Assembly: GCF_001904725.1 (NCBI RefSeq)
Contig: NZ_MRCE01000017.1
Location: forward strand, 1-64,000
Source of the DNA: Phormidium ambiguum IAM M-71
GTDB taxonomy: Bacteria; Cyanobacteriota; Cyanobacteriia; Cyanobacteriales; Aerosakkonemataceae
Length of the DNA: 64,000 bases
Direction: 5' to 3'
This document shows positions 27,404 through 35,143 of this stretch, piece after piece; the stretch's first letter is position 1; every line of letters starts with the position of its first letter. The notes beneath the pieces are model-generated. The model was not told where the DNA came from, made no database searches, and was given only the letters and a program-made list of their open reading frames with translations. A program made the translations under genes and the position numbers.

Positions 27404-27435
27404 AGGCTACACTCTCTAGCCGACTAGAGAGTCAA
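27404..27435 (-). promoter_or_regulatory. MerR-type promoter for the Met-rich peptide
   Basis: Minus strand: TTGACT (27430-27435), a 20-bp spacer and TAGCCT (27404-27409). Between them is the dyad ACTCTCTAG-N4-CTAGAGAGT with 9-bp perfect arms. Overlong spacers filled by a dyad are typical of promoters activated by MerR proteins. Confidence 0.8.
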
Positions 27436-27610
27436 GAATTTTTAGCTTTCATTTAAAATTTCGTTACAATACCGAGTTCGCACAGGGCCATGCCTCCAGC
27501 CTGCCAGCGCACGCGTAGTTGGCGACCAATCGCACTCTTATAAGTGCTGAGAATATATCCTTAAACTACCGAACTAAGATTTGCGGGCGAATAGTATTCC
27601 GAGTTCAGGG

Positions 27611-27641
27611 TTGACTCTCTAGTGGGCTAGAGAGTTAATAA
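27611..27641 (+). promoter_or_regulatory. MerR-type promoter for the thioredoxin-like protein
   Basis: TTGACT (27611-27616), a 19-bp spacer and TAATAA (27636-27641), with perfect 9-bp arms ACTCTCTAG and CTAGAGAGT around TGGG. It is the most perfect of eight related sites and lies 30 bp upstream of the thioredoxin-like start. Confidence 0.83.
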
Positions 27642-27671
27642 TAGGAGCCAAGAGAGTTCTTGGTAGATATT

Positions 27672-27929
27672 ATGGCTCAACGTCAAATTGAGATTTTTAC
27701 GGCTGATTGTCCTTTGTGCGATGAAACCGTTCAATTGGTACAAGAACTGACCTGTCCCAGTTGTGAGATATCGATTTATCACCTGCAAGGGGATGAATCA
27801 AGAGAGAAAGCTCAGCAGTATGGGGTGAATGCAGTTCCAGCGATCGCTATCAATGGGACGCTTGTACTGACAGGCACTCCAAGCCGAGAGCAACTTATCG
27901 CTGCTGGGGTAGGTCAGCCCTTGCCTTGA
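27672..27929 (+). CDS. Small thioredoxin/glutaredoxin-like protein
   Basis: The 85-residue protein has a thioredoxin-like start with a CxxC motif (IFTADCPLCDETV), a second Cys pair (LTCPSCEISIY) and a conserved cis-proline segment (GVNAVPAIAINGTLV). This small family is seen near MerR regulators and could reduce metal-oxidised thiols or carry metal between cysteine pairs. There is no signal peptide, so it is cytosolic. ATG 27672 is preferred over TTG 27660. It sits under a MerR-type promoter and about 310 bp before a MerR gene on the same strand. Confidence 0.75.
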   Translation: MAQRQIEIFTADCPLCDETVQLVQELTCPSCEISIYHLQGDESREKAQQYGVNAVPAIAINGTLVLTGTPSREQLIAAGVGQPLP

Positions 27930-28241
27930 CATCGAACACCGACTCTTAAAAGACAGCCACGGGAAAAAAGTCCATAACAAAGCGATGAAAGTCTCTCTTC
28001 TTCTACTGTTGCACCTTCAGATTAGACTTTGTTTGAATTGACGAAGGAATGCCTGCCGTAATGGGCTGCCTGATGAGATAGACTTGAAGCCAGACGACAG
28101 GTTAAAAGTGTTGAATTTTCGGGGCTATTTCAAGCGTATACTCCGCATTCTTTAGCCTGTCGTTTCGTCGCTCAAATTCAAAAACTTGAATGAAGCGTTG
28201 ATTCTCGTTAATCCCCTTAAATCAAGTTTGGAAGTAGGCTC
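27930..28241. other. Intergenic region with an inverted repeat
   Basis: Between the thioredoxin-like gene and the MerR gene. It holds an inverted repeat, ACGACAGGTTAAA at 28094-28106 and TTTAGCCTGTCGT at 28151-28163 (13 bp, one mismatch, 44-bp loop). No T-run follows, so it is not a standard terminator. No gene and no MerR-type dyad are seen here. Confidence 0.5.
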
Positions 28242-28658
28242 GTGCTAACTCAAGATAAAAAGCGGCTGTTTATTGGTCAGGTTGCCGAACAGAGCGGTAT
28301 TCCGATTAGGACAATTCGCTATTATGAAGCTCTAGGTCTGTTGAAGTCATCAGGTCGCACTGAAGGTGGCTTCCGACAGTTTTTACCGGATGTATTCACT
28401 CGTCTAGCGTTCATCAAACGCGCTCAGAACCTTGGTCTTAGCCTGGAAGAAATCGGAGAGATACTTCAGGTCTATGACCAAGGAAAACCGCCCTGTTGTG
28501 AGATTCAACAAAAACTGGAAGATAAGCTCAAAGAAATTGACCGCCAGGTTGAACAATTGTTGACCTTGCGGACTGAGTTGCAGGAACTCCTTTCAGGATG
28601 GAAGCCTCTTTCAGAGCAACAGAATGAGACAATCTGCCCGATTCTTCAAGGAGATTAA
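28242..28658 (+). CDS. MerR-family heavy-metal regulator 1
   Basis: The N-terminal MerR helix-turn-helix (IGQVAEQSGIPIRTIRYYEA) and wing are followed by FIKRAQNLGLSLEEIGEIL, a dimer helix, and two Cys spots: GKPPCCEIQ at the head of the dimer helix and ETICPILQ at the C-terminus. Such a layout is found in ZntR/MerR/PbrR-type metal sensors. The start is GTG. Its protein is close to the second MerR of the window, and both probably read the same eight dyads. The gene is convergent with an unknown gene. The metal cannot be named from these residues. Confidence 0.85.
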   Translation: MLTQDKKRLFIGQVAEQSGIPIRTIRYYEALGLLKSSGRTEGGFRQFLPDVFTRLAFIKRAQNLGLSLEEIGEILQVYDQGKPPCCEIQQKLEDKLKEIDRQVEQLLTLRTELQELLSGWKPLSEQQNETICPILQGD

Positions 28659-28688
28659 AACGAGTGGAAAGCACTGAACAGCCACTTA

Positions 28689-29486
28689 CTATTTAAAGCC
28701 TTTACCTCTATAGCTTTTTGATTCTTGGTAGTTAGGCATATAAGCGTAATTCTCTCTAATTTCTAAGCCCAAGGATTTACAAAAACGTATAGAATCGTTA
28801 CCGATTAACTCCCCTTTTCGGGACTTACCCTGGTAGTTAGCTAAAGCATTTTTAGCTTGACGTAATGATTTTACAGGTACAAAGACATCAGTTTTATTAA
28901 AACTCCATAAACCCTCAGAATTTCTAGCAGCAAATAGTAATTCTCCTAAACCCTTATTTTTTCTATCTTGGTTGTATGTTAGAGCAACATGCTCATCTAC
29001 ATAAATAAATCTATCTGAATTGATGTTTTCTGTAACATCCAATGAGTGAATTAATTCTGATAAAAAATTTCCATACTTGGGGTAGGTAGCGATTAAATAA
29101 TGAAAAGCACCCACTATCCAGCCTCTAGCACCAGTTTCTCGTTGAATTTGATAATTTTCATAACAATTTTTAATGAGTGGAAGATAAAATTGGTCAAAGG
29201 GAATTTGTGTACGAGATAAACTCCGGTGGAAATAAACAGCCAAAATGAAATTTTTGAATGATTGAGATTCTTCTAATACTTTTCTAAAGGCAGAATCAAA
29301 AAATATTGTTGGCTGAACCTGGTAGTTGTCCCACAGCATGTCAAATATAACTCTAAAATCCTTGCTAGAGGTTAGCAAAAATTCGTTAATTTTTTTACGA
29401 CCGTATTCCGTGAAAAGATTAGAGTGTTTATTGGTTACTTCATCGTTAGACTTAATGACCGTGTTACCAACGCGGATTTTAGCCAT
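28689..29486 (-). CDS. Hypothetical protein, 265 residues
   Basis: I do not recognise a family. The protein is soluble and aromatic-rich, with no signal peptide. It begins MAKIRVGNTVIKSNDEVTNK and contains helical stretches (SFKNFILAVYFHRSLSR) and a basic C-terminus (YQGKSRKGELIGND, then YRGKGFK). Its base composition is AT-rich beside the metal genes, which suggests separate origin. It is convergent with MerR 1 and followed upstream by a phosphatase fragment. Confidence 0.55.
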   Translation of the reverse strand: MAKIRVGNTVIKSNDEVTNKHSNLFTEYGRKKINEFLLTSSKDFRVIFDMLWDNYQVQPTIFFDSAFRKVLEESQSFKNFILAVYFHRSLSRTQIPFDQFYLPLIKNCYENYQIQRETGARGWIVGAFHYLIATYPKYGNFLSELIHSLDVTENINSDRFIYVDEHVALTYNQDRKNKGLGELLFAARNSEGLWSFNKTDVFVPVKSLRQAKNALANYQGKSRKGELIGNDSIRFCKSLGLEIRENYAYMPNYQESKSYRGKGFK

Positions 29487-29517
29487 ATCTAATCCTTCGT
29501 TTGAAAGTTAACTACTT

Positions 29518-29661
29518 TTAGTTTAGAAAGTCTGACCTAGATTTTCCATCTGGGTGTGTAGAACGCAGGTTAAGCACAAATCTGTAGCCTTCTTGTGCTG
29601 CCTGCTGCAACTGTTCTGGTGTCACCTGTTCTGCCACCGTTAGCTCATCATTAATCTCAAT
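29518..29661 (-). pseudogene. N-terminal fragment of a tyrosine-phosphatase-like protein
   Basis: The frame reads EINDELTVAEQVTPEQLQQA, then AQEGYRFVLNLRST, which is the opening of the cyanobacterial beta-lactamase-hydrolase-like/DSP phosphatase domain (normally about 150 residues). It stops soon after at KSRSDFLN, long before the catalytic Cys loop. The frame remains open upstream to 29736, but those residues do not look like the family. It is a decayed piece. Confidence 0.6.
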
Positions 29662-29867
29662 GATAATCAAATGTGATACGAGAGAGGAAAGCGTTGCTCT
29701 CCTCTCCCTCTTGATAGTAATCCTCATTCTGTTCAACCCATTACTTAAGTATTTGTACTCATCTTTTCCCCAAACGATTCACTTCAACCAGCTTTTGCCG
29801 TCATGGTATTCAGACAACTACGTTATAAGCGGGGAAAGATTTTGAGCCAATAGGGTCGCGAACAGTA

Positions 29868-30821
29868 CTATTCCACATTAACCCAAAAATCAGCCGTAAC
29901 AATTTTGCCATTCCGATTGAACTGTCCCCAAAGCTTATAGTTTCCAGATTGGGGAAAACGGGTGACAAAGTGAACCTCTCCGACTGGAGTGTCTGGCAAC
30001 GCATGGGCATGAATGTAGTCATTTTTAGTCAACGGTGATGACTGTTTGAGAATCACTAGATGTCCTTTTTCTCCTAAATATGGTTGCAAGTCATTCAAGG
30101 GTTGGTTGGTTGCTGCATCTTGTAAGTTGAAAATTAAGTGAACCTCTTGTCCAGCTTTGATGGTCGATTGAGATAATTTGAGATTTACCCTAGTATCCCC
30201 CAAAGTCTTGGTGGTCGTTGGATCAATTTTTGATGGGGCTGGAGGTTGACCGGGAACTTGGGCTTTCAACACGGAAACTTGTTCGGCTTTTCCGGCTGGT
30301 TTGTAGTCGCTGAACAGGGTGTAACCACCTGAAGATGGAAAATTAGCTTGAACTTCAAACCGTCCATTTCCTATAGAGGTGGGGTGAATGTGACTGAAAT
30401 TTTGCAGGTCATCACTTACGACAATTAGATGCATTAATTGTTCTTGAAAATTCTCAAATTTAGCGAGGGGTTGACCATCTTTGTCTTGTAGCTCAATCAC
30501 CAAGGGAACAGAAGTCTTGGGGGTAATTTTGGAAGGAACTGTTAGCGTTGCAATCGTATTTTCAGCTTTGGATTCTGAATATCCAGAGTGACCTTCATGA
30601 TGATTTACTCCAGATGTACTGGTGTGGGAATGACCCCGATTATGACCTGCATGAGGATTTGTTTCAGTTTCTAATTTCGGAGAGTTATTCATTTTATTAC
30701 CTTCGTGAGAACTTGCATTGGCAACGTCAGAAGCAGCAGAAGTTAGTTTTGAGGAAGAGGAGCAACTTTGAATGAGCAAGAGAGTTGACGTGAGCGCGAT
30801 CGCAGTGAAAAACGGCTTCAT
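29868..30821 (-). CDS. His-rich lipoprotein, MerR-regulated paralogue
   Basis: The lipobox is LLLIQSC. A His-rich stretch follows (NPHAGHNRGHSHTSTS, then NHHEGHSGY). Two similar beta domains come next, each with a Y/F-L/K-W/F pattern: QLMHLIVVSDDLQNFSHIHP and GGYTLFSDYKPAGKAE, then KGHLVILKQSS and GNYKLWGQFNRNGKIVTADF. The cassette 2 lipoprotein at 49792 is a clear paralogue. The HLIVVS...HIHP motif recurs in proteins beside metal RND pumps, where it may bind copper, but I know of no proven role. The start at 30821 has GGAG seven bases before it; 30833 and 30863 are alternatives. A MerR-type promoter lies 195 bp upstream. Confidence 0.75.
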   Translation of the reverse strand: MKPFFTAIALTSTLLLIQSCSSSSKLTSAASDVANASSHEGNKMNNSPKLETETNPHAGHNRGHSHTSTSGVNHHEGHSGYSESKAENTIATLTVPSKITPKTSVPLVIELQDKDGQPLAKFENFQEQLMHLIVVSDDLQNFSHIHPTSIGNGRFEVQANFPSSGGYTLFSDYKPAGKAEQVSVLKAQVPGQPPAPSKIDPTTTKTLGDTRVNLKLSQSTIKAGQEVHLIFNLQDAATNQPLNDLQPYLGEKGHLVILKQSSPLTKNDYIHAHALPDTPVGEVHFVTRFPQSGNYKLWGQFNRNGKIVTADFWVNVE

Positions 30822-31015
30822 TGTTTTCTCCATTCCAGAAACTTTAGAGTCTAGCAACATCAAGATTGAACTGTTAACGGTTAGGAAAAACTAACCACTC
30901 ACCAGAGGAGCAAGCTAATTTGGGAACGGTAAGTTGCAAGACCATAGCATTCAATTCCTTATCTGAGAAAATCATGGACTAGGGTGAATTGATTGATTTG
31001 CTCAACCTGTTACTA

Positions 31016-31046
31016 ATTTAAACTCTCCAGTAAACCAGAGAGTCAA
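31016..31046 (-). promoter_or_regulatory. MerR-type promoter for the His-rich lipoprotein
   Basis: Minus strand: TTGACT (31041-31046), a 19-bp spacer and TTAAAT (31016-31021). The spacer contains the dyad ACTCTCTGG...CTGGAGAGT read on that strand. It points at the lipoprotein gene. Confidence 0.78.
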
Positions 31047-31252
31047 GGGGATATCCAAGAAAATCAAAAATAAATTTGCTAGCTAATTTCTAATAAAAAA
31101 TAGCCATTCAAATCCCAGCGCTTTTCATTTGAGTACGGATGAAAACCTCTTCAATCCTTACTCAATGATTTACGCTTTGCACTTTTTCAAGTGCCACTGA
31201 ACGGCTGATAAAAACTATCTACTTTCGTTTGCTCAAGGATATCCCTGAGCTT

Positions 31253-31284
31253 ATACTAAACTCTACAGTCAACCGGAGAGTCAA
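31253..31284 (-). promoter_or_regulatory. MerR-type promoter without a nearby gene
   Basis: Minus strand: TTGACT (31279-31284), a 20-bp spacer and TAGTAT (31253-31258). Dyad arms are CTCCGGT and the CTGTAGAGT side, less regular than in the other sites. It would transcribe about 210 bp of apparently non-coding DNA toward the next promoter. Confidence 0.65.
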
Positions 31285-31315
31285 GAGAGAAATAGAATGA
31301 ATTTGCTGGCGACAG

Positions 31316-32400
31316 CTAAATTCTATGAACAGACTGCGGCAACGCCTTGGACTCTGTTCTACGCACTAATCGCTGTTGAATCGTGCCAATTACAATATAT
31401 AGAATCGGTACGACAAACAGACTCAAGAAAGTAGCAACAAACGTTCCACCAAAGATAGCTGTACCGAGAGACTGACGACTCGCTGCACCTGCTCCGGTTG
31501 GGAATACCATTGGATAAGCACCCAACAGTGCTGAGATTGCCGTCATCAAAATGGGTCGCAAACGGTCTTGGGAAGCTTCTACAATGGCCTTAGTAATGGA
31601 AAGACCTTGCGATCGCAGTTGGTTGGCAAATTCCACCATTAAGATGGAGTTTTTGCTGGCTAAACCAATCAACATCACTAAACCCACCTGGCAATAAACA
31701 TCGTTATACAACCCGCGTAAAGATTGAGCAGCCAAGGCTCCCAAAACAGCCAGGGGAACTGACAGCATAATGATAAGTGGGTCGAAGAAGTTATTGTATT
31801 GAGCCGCTAAAACCAGGAAAACAAAGAAAACGCCTAAGCCAAAAATCAGTGGTGCTTGTCTTCCAGATTCTAACTCTTCTAAAGAGATTCCTGACCACTC
31901 AAATCCCATATTGGGTGGCAAGACTTCAGCGGCTAACTTCTCCATTGTCTGCATGGCTTGTCCAGAACTAAAACCGGGAGCAGCAGCACCGTTAATTTCA
32001 ATCGAGCGATACAGGTTGTAATGATTAATGGTTTGGGGGCCTGTTGTTGAGGTAATCTTGACTAAATTGCTTAGGGGAATCATTTCTCCTTGGCGAGAAC
32101 GCACATACAATTGACCAATATCTTCTGGATTAGATCGAAACTGTTGATCGGCTTGGACATAAACTCGATAGGTACGACCAAAGGCGTTAAAATCATTCAC
32201 ATAGCGCGAACCGATATAAGTTTGCAGCGTGCTGAAGATTTCATCCGTGGAAACTTGTAATGCCTCTGCCTTTTCTCGATCCACATCTATCAGCAATTGT
32301 GGTGCATTCGCGGTGTAGGTACTGAATACTCCTTGTAATCCCGGTGTTTGATTGGCACGACCAACATTGTCAATACTTTGTTGGGTTTCGCTATTGCTCT
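31316..32400 (-). pseudogene. Truncated HAE1-type RND pump (C-terminal third)
   Basis: Matches the last 350 or so residues of an AcrB-like pump of about 1040: ETQQSIDNVGRANQTPGLQG, QLLIDVDREKAEALQV, GFEWSGISLEELE and VGLVMLIGLASKNSILMVE, ending VVPILYIVIGT. The coding similarity begins near 32400, right after an in-frame stop, and reads without a break. The first two-thirds of the gene are gone. The adaptor gene ends only 25 bp upstream, so one deletion joined the two. A shorter ATG-started protein (32296) is possible but would lack the first membrane half, so pumping is unlikely. Confidence 0.85.
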
Positions 32401-32424
32401 ACCCAACCTACTATTCTTACCTGC

Positions 32425-33801
32425 CTATTGAGGAGTAATCGGTGCGCCATCTCTGAGAGCTAGTAGTCCTGAAACCACAACTTTTTCTTCTGGCTTTAAT
32501 CCAGTAATAACTTGATAATTGTTGCCTTCAATGCTGCCTAGTTTGATAAGTCTTTGCCGAGCTACTATCCCTGACTCAGAGGGTTCTGCTACAAACACAA
32601 ATGTCTCTCCACCGAAGCGCATAATTGCAGTGGTTGGCACTAACACCCCTAGCTGCTGTTTCCAAATTACCTTGGCTCGGACAAATTGCTCGACTCGCAG
32701 CTGTCCTCTAGAATTGTCAAACAGCGATTTAACTAGAACAGATTGCGTATCATTGGTTGCTTTTGGTGAAATGAAAAATATGCGACTTGTGCCTATTTTT
32801 CGACCTTGACCATCGGTTAATTCTACGGACATTCCCGAATGTAACTGAAGCGCTTGTTCGTTAGGAACCGAGAAGTTCACCTCCAATAAACGATTTTCTG
32901 TAATCGTTGTTAGTGGAGTGGAAGTATCCACAAAATCTCCCATTTTTACGGGAATATCTCCTACCGTGCCAGCGAAGGGAGCCGCAATAGTATAGAACTG
33001 AAGTTGCACGGCTTGCTCTTTGACATTCGCCTGAGCTTGTTTGACTAACCTCTGATTCTTAATAATGGTTGATTGTGCTTTGGTAATTGCAGCTTCTGTG
33101 CGTGCGATCGCGGCTCCTTGGGCAGCAATATCTGCATCTGTTTGTGCAATCTTGGCTTTAGCGACTTCCAGCGCATTTCGCCGTTGATCTATAATTTGCA
33201 AACTGATAGCGCCTTCGCGATAAAGATAGCTAAACCGTTCGTACTCTCGTTGAGAGAGCGTTACGTCAGAGACTTCAGCAACTCGACGCGCTTGTAATGC
33301 TTTGAGTACCGCTCTAGCATCTTTAGCATCCGCTTGGGCGCTGGTTACTTCTGCTTGAGCCGTTGCTAAATCAGCTTGAGAGGATTCAACGGCTGCGATC
33401 CGACTTTCAACAGAAGCTTGTTGCTGTTTGGCATCAATTTTTAAAATCGGAGTATCCGCATTCACTTGCTCTCCAGAGCGAACTAATATTTGAGTAACTT
33501 GACCTTGAATTCTCGGTCGTAAAGTAACAGAGCGACGGGATTGAAGATTGGCAACAAATTCTGAACTTTCCTCAATGGGACTGGTTTTTACCAACAATGT
33601 TTTTACAGGCATTGGCGGCTGTTGAGCGGCTGCTGGAGGTGATTCCTGACTCCGAGCCAGAATGTGCCATAGTCCAAATCCTCCACCCACTACAAGCAGC
33701 AATATGAGGATTAATCGAAGATGCGATCGCCTGGGAAAAACTGGCGTTGAAGGGATTTCCAGCTCAGGGTTTGAATCCAGTTGTAATTCAGGTGATTCCA
33801 T
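32425..33801 (-). CDS. RND efflux adaptor of the HAE1/AcrA type
   Basis: Periplasmic adaptor for a drug- or metal-type RND pump. It has an N-terminal anchor (LRLILILLLVVGGGFGLWHI), lipoyl half SVTLRPRIQGQVTQILVRSG, long alpha-hairpin (about residues 130-270, with QREYERFSYLYREGAIS), returning lipoyl half YTIAAPFAGTVGDIPVKMGD and a beta-barrel part. At 458 residues it appears complete. Its own pump, the next gene, is truncated, so it is either useless or pairs with another pump. A MerR-type promoter is 65 bp upstream, which ties a normally drug-type pump to the metal regulon. Confidence 0.88.
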   Translation of the reverse strand: MESPELQLDSNPELEIPSTPVFPRRSHLRLILILLLVVGGGFGLWHILARSQESPPAAAQQPPMPVKTLLVKTSPIEESSEFVANLQSRRSVTLRPRIQGQVTQILVRSGEQVNADTPILKIDAKQQQASVESRIAAVESSQADLATAQAEVTSAQADAKDARAVLKALQARRVAEVSDVTLSQREYERFSYLYREGAISLQIIDQRRNALEVAKAKIAQTDADIAAQGAAIARTEAAITKAQSTIIKNQRLVKQAQANVKEQAVQLQFYTIAAPFAGTVGDIPVKMGDFVDTSTPLTTITENRLLEVNFSVPNEQALQLHSGMSVELTDGQGRKIGTSRIFFISPKATNDTQSVLVKSLFDNSRGQLRVEQFVRAKVIWKQQLGVLVPTTAIMRFGGETFVFVAEPSESGIVARQRLIKLGSIEGNNYQVITGLKPEEKVVVSGLLALRDGAPITPQ

Positions 33802-33865
33802 TGTTCCCCCATGATTTAATGAGTCAGATACTTCAGCAATTCATTGCTTGACTTGACCTCAATTA

Positions 33866-33897
33866 ACTGTAAAGGCTCTAGTGAACTGGAGAGTCAA
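33866..33897 (-). promoter_or_regulatory. MerR-type promoter for the AcrA-like adaptor
   Basis: Minus strand: TTGACT (33892-33897), a 20-bp spacer and TACAGT (33866-33871), or 19 bp to TTACAG. The spacer dyad has arms CTCCAGT and ACTAGAG. Confidence 0.77.
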
Positions 33898-33944
33898 GAG
33901 GATCAATAAAAATATTTTTCTGGATTAATTCATGGATTAAGTTA

Positions 33945-33979
33945 CAAAAAAAGAAGGTTATCTGTTGTAGATAACCTTC
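33945..33979 (-). terminator. Rho-independent terminator downstream of MerR 2
   Basis: A perfect 11-bp stem (GAAGGTTATCT at 33953-33963, AGATAACCTTC at 33969-33979, 5-base loop) is followed on the minus strand by a run of T (33945-33952). It would stop transcripts coming from the MerR 2 gene. Confidence 0.75.
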
Positions 33980-34128
33980 CAATCAGTAGATAAAAAATAA
34001 TTTTAGGGTGGATATTGCCCTAAAAAACAGTCAAATGTCTACTAAATTAGTGCTGTAATAAATCCCTTGGCTGTGGAGAGTATTCCACAACTTCACTTAC
34101 CTGAAAGCTATGTTGAGCCTAGAACCCT

Positions 34129-34160
34129 TGTAGAGAGACGCTAAATTTCGCGTCTCTACA
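34129..34160. repeat. Dispersed GTAGAGACGC palindromic repeat
   Basis: A near-palindrome, TGTAGAGAGACGC on one arm and GCGTCTCTACA on the other, around AATTTC. It matches a repeat I recall as common in many cyanobacterial genomes. It lies downstream of the MerR 2 gene and may add a second hairpin. Confidence 0.6.
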
Positions 34161-34194
34161 TTCTTTGTTGGAGAGGTCTATTGATGAAGTAAGA

Positions 34195-34608
34195 TTAGGA
34201 TGACTGAATAATTGGGCAAATTGTTTCTTCAGGATGTTGAGGAATAGTCGTCCAACCAGACAGGAGACCCTCTAGTTCCTGTTTGAGGATTTGCAGATCT
34301 CGAATTTGTTGCTCAATGGCTGCAACCTTATCTTCTAACTTGACTTTAATATGGTCGCAAGGTAAGTTCCCTTTTTCGTGAACCTCCAGAAACTCTTTAA
34401 TTTCCAACAAGCTTAATCCCAAACTTTGCGCTCGTTTGATAAATTTCAAGCGAGTCAACACATCCGAGCTGAATAAGCGATAGCCGCCTTCTGTTCTACC
34501 CAAAGCTTTAAGCAAGCCCAGTTCTTCGTAGTAGCGGATCGTTTTGATGGGAACGCCGCTCTGTTTGGCAACTGAACCAATTTGTTTCAAGGGTTCCTGA
34601 ACTAGCAT
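34195..34608 (-). CDS. MerR-family heavy-metal regulator 2, self-regulated
   Basis: MerR helix-turn-helix (IGSVAKQSGVPIKTIRYYEE), then FIKRAQSLGLSLLEIKEFL, and metal-site cysteines at NLPCDHIKVKLEDK and ETICPIIQ. It differs from MerR 1 at the first site, with PCDH instead of PCCE. ATG 34608 is chosen over 34632 because GGAG stands six bases upstream. A MerR-type promoter with the shared dyad is 36 bp before the gene, so it probably regulates itself. A strong terminator follows. Confidence 0.85.
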   Translation of the reverse strand: MLVQEPLKQIGSVAKQSGVPIKTIRYYEELGLLKALGRTEGGYRLFSSDVLTRLKFIKRAQSLGLSLLEIKEFLEVHEKGNLPCDHIKVKLEDKVAAIEQQIRDLQILKQELEGLLSGWTTIPQHPEETICPIIQSS

Positions 34609-34643
34609 ATCCGGCTCCAAGACCTGTAACATCGGTTAGTTTT

Positions 34644-34675
34644 ATCTTAAAGTCTCTAGTTAACTGGAGAGTCAA
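34644..34675 (-). promoter_or_regulatory. MerR-type promoter of MerR 2
   Basis: Minus strand: TTGACT (34670-34675), a 20-bp spacer and TAAGAT (34644-34649). Dyad arms are CTCCAGTTA and TAACTAGAG, read on that strand. The position just ahead of the regulator's own gene indicates autoregulation. Confidence 0.8.
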
Positions 34676-34768
34676 GTAGAAAGTTGGAAAACTTGATAGT
34701 TGACGGCGAACCCATAAACTGGCTAGGCTTGCTGCCACTGACAAATCAACCCAATAAGCTCAAAATCC

Positions 34769-35143
34769 ATGTCAGCTGAAGGATTCTACCGTCGCCCTCT
34801 ACCAGAACCACTCATTCCCTTCTCTTCATCGGAAGGGAGGCAAATTTTTCGAGAGGCGCTGGAAATGGAAGGCATGGCAGGGTACTTTCCGTTAGCAGAA
34901 CAGTTTCACACCCAAGCAGAACCTGCTTTTTGTGGTTTGGGAACGTATTTAATTGTTATAGCGGTACGGGTCCCAATACCATCAACCGAGAATGTAGTGC
35001 TAGGTGGTTTGTTTACTTCTACAGCTTTAACCCTAGTTGTCTTACCAGCTTTGTATGCCAAATTTGGGAAGTTTTTACTAGCTAAAGCAAATCAGTTAGT
35101 TAGAGAAAATGGGAAGGTAGTTCAAGCAAGTTTTGAGAGGTGA
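34769..35143 (+). pseudogene. Chimeric remnant: phytochelatin synthase start joined to RND pump end
   Basis: The first 57 or so residues are the opening of phytochelatin synthase: FYRRPLPEPLIPFSSSEGRQ, then QFHTQAEPAFCGLGT, including the catalytic Cys. After that the DNA (about 34955-34995) carries an out-of-frame piece of an HME-RND pump (GTGPNTINREN in another frame). It then goes straight to the pump's C-terminus, VVLGGLFTSTALTLVVLPAL, ending NGKVVQASFER. At least two deletions joined three segments into one open frame of 124 residues. A working enzyme is not expected. The tail overlaps the coaR stop by 22 bp. Confidence 0.85.

Larger units (their letters stand above)
30822..31315. other. 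Intergenic region with two MerR-type promoters
   Basis: About 490 bp without a gene between the His-rich lipoprotein and the truncated RND pump. It holds two minus-strand MerR-type promoters about 240 bp apart. The sequence after each dyad is similar (gagagtcaag, then an AATTTGCTRGC stretch), so part of the region seems to be a tandem duplication. A GCACTT-GAAA-AAGTGC hairpin is at 31179-31194. Confidence 0.55.

Noticed and set aside
34984-35143. Third complete HME-RND pump
   Set aside because: Only the last 50 residues and a short out-of-frame piece are present; treated as part of the chimeric remnant.
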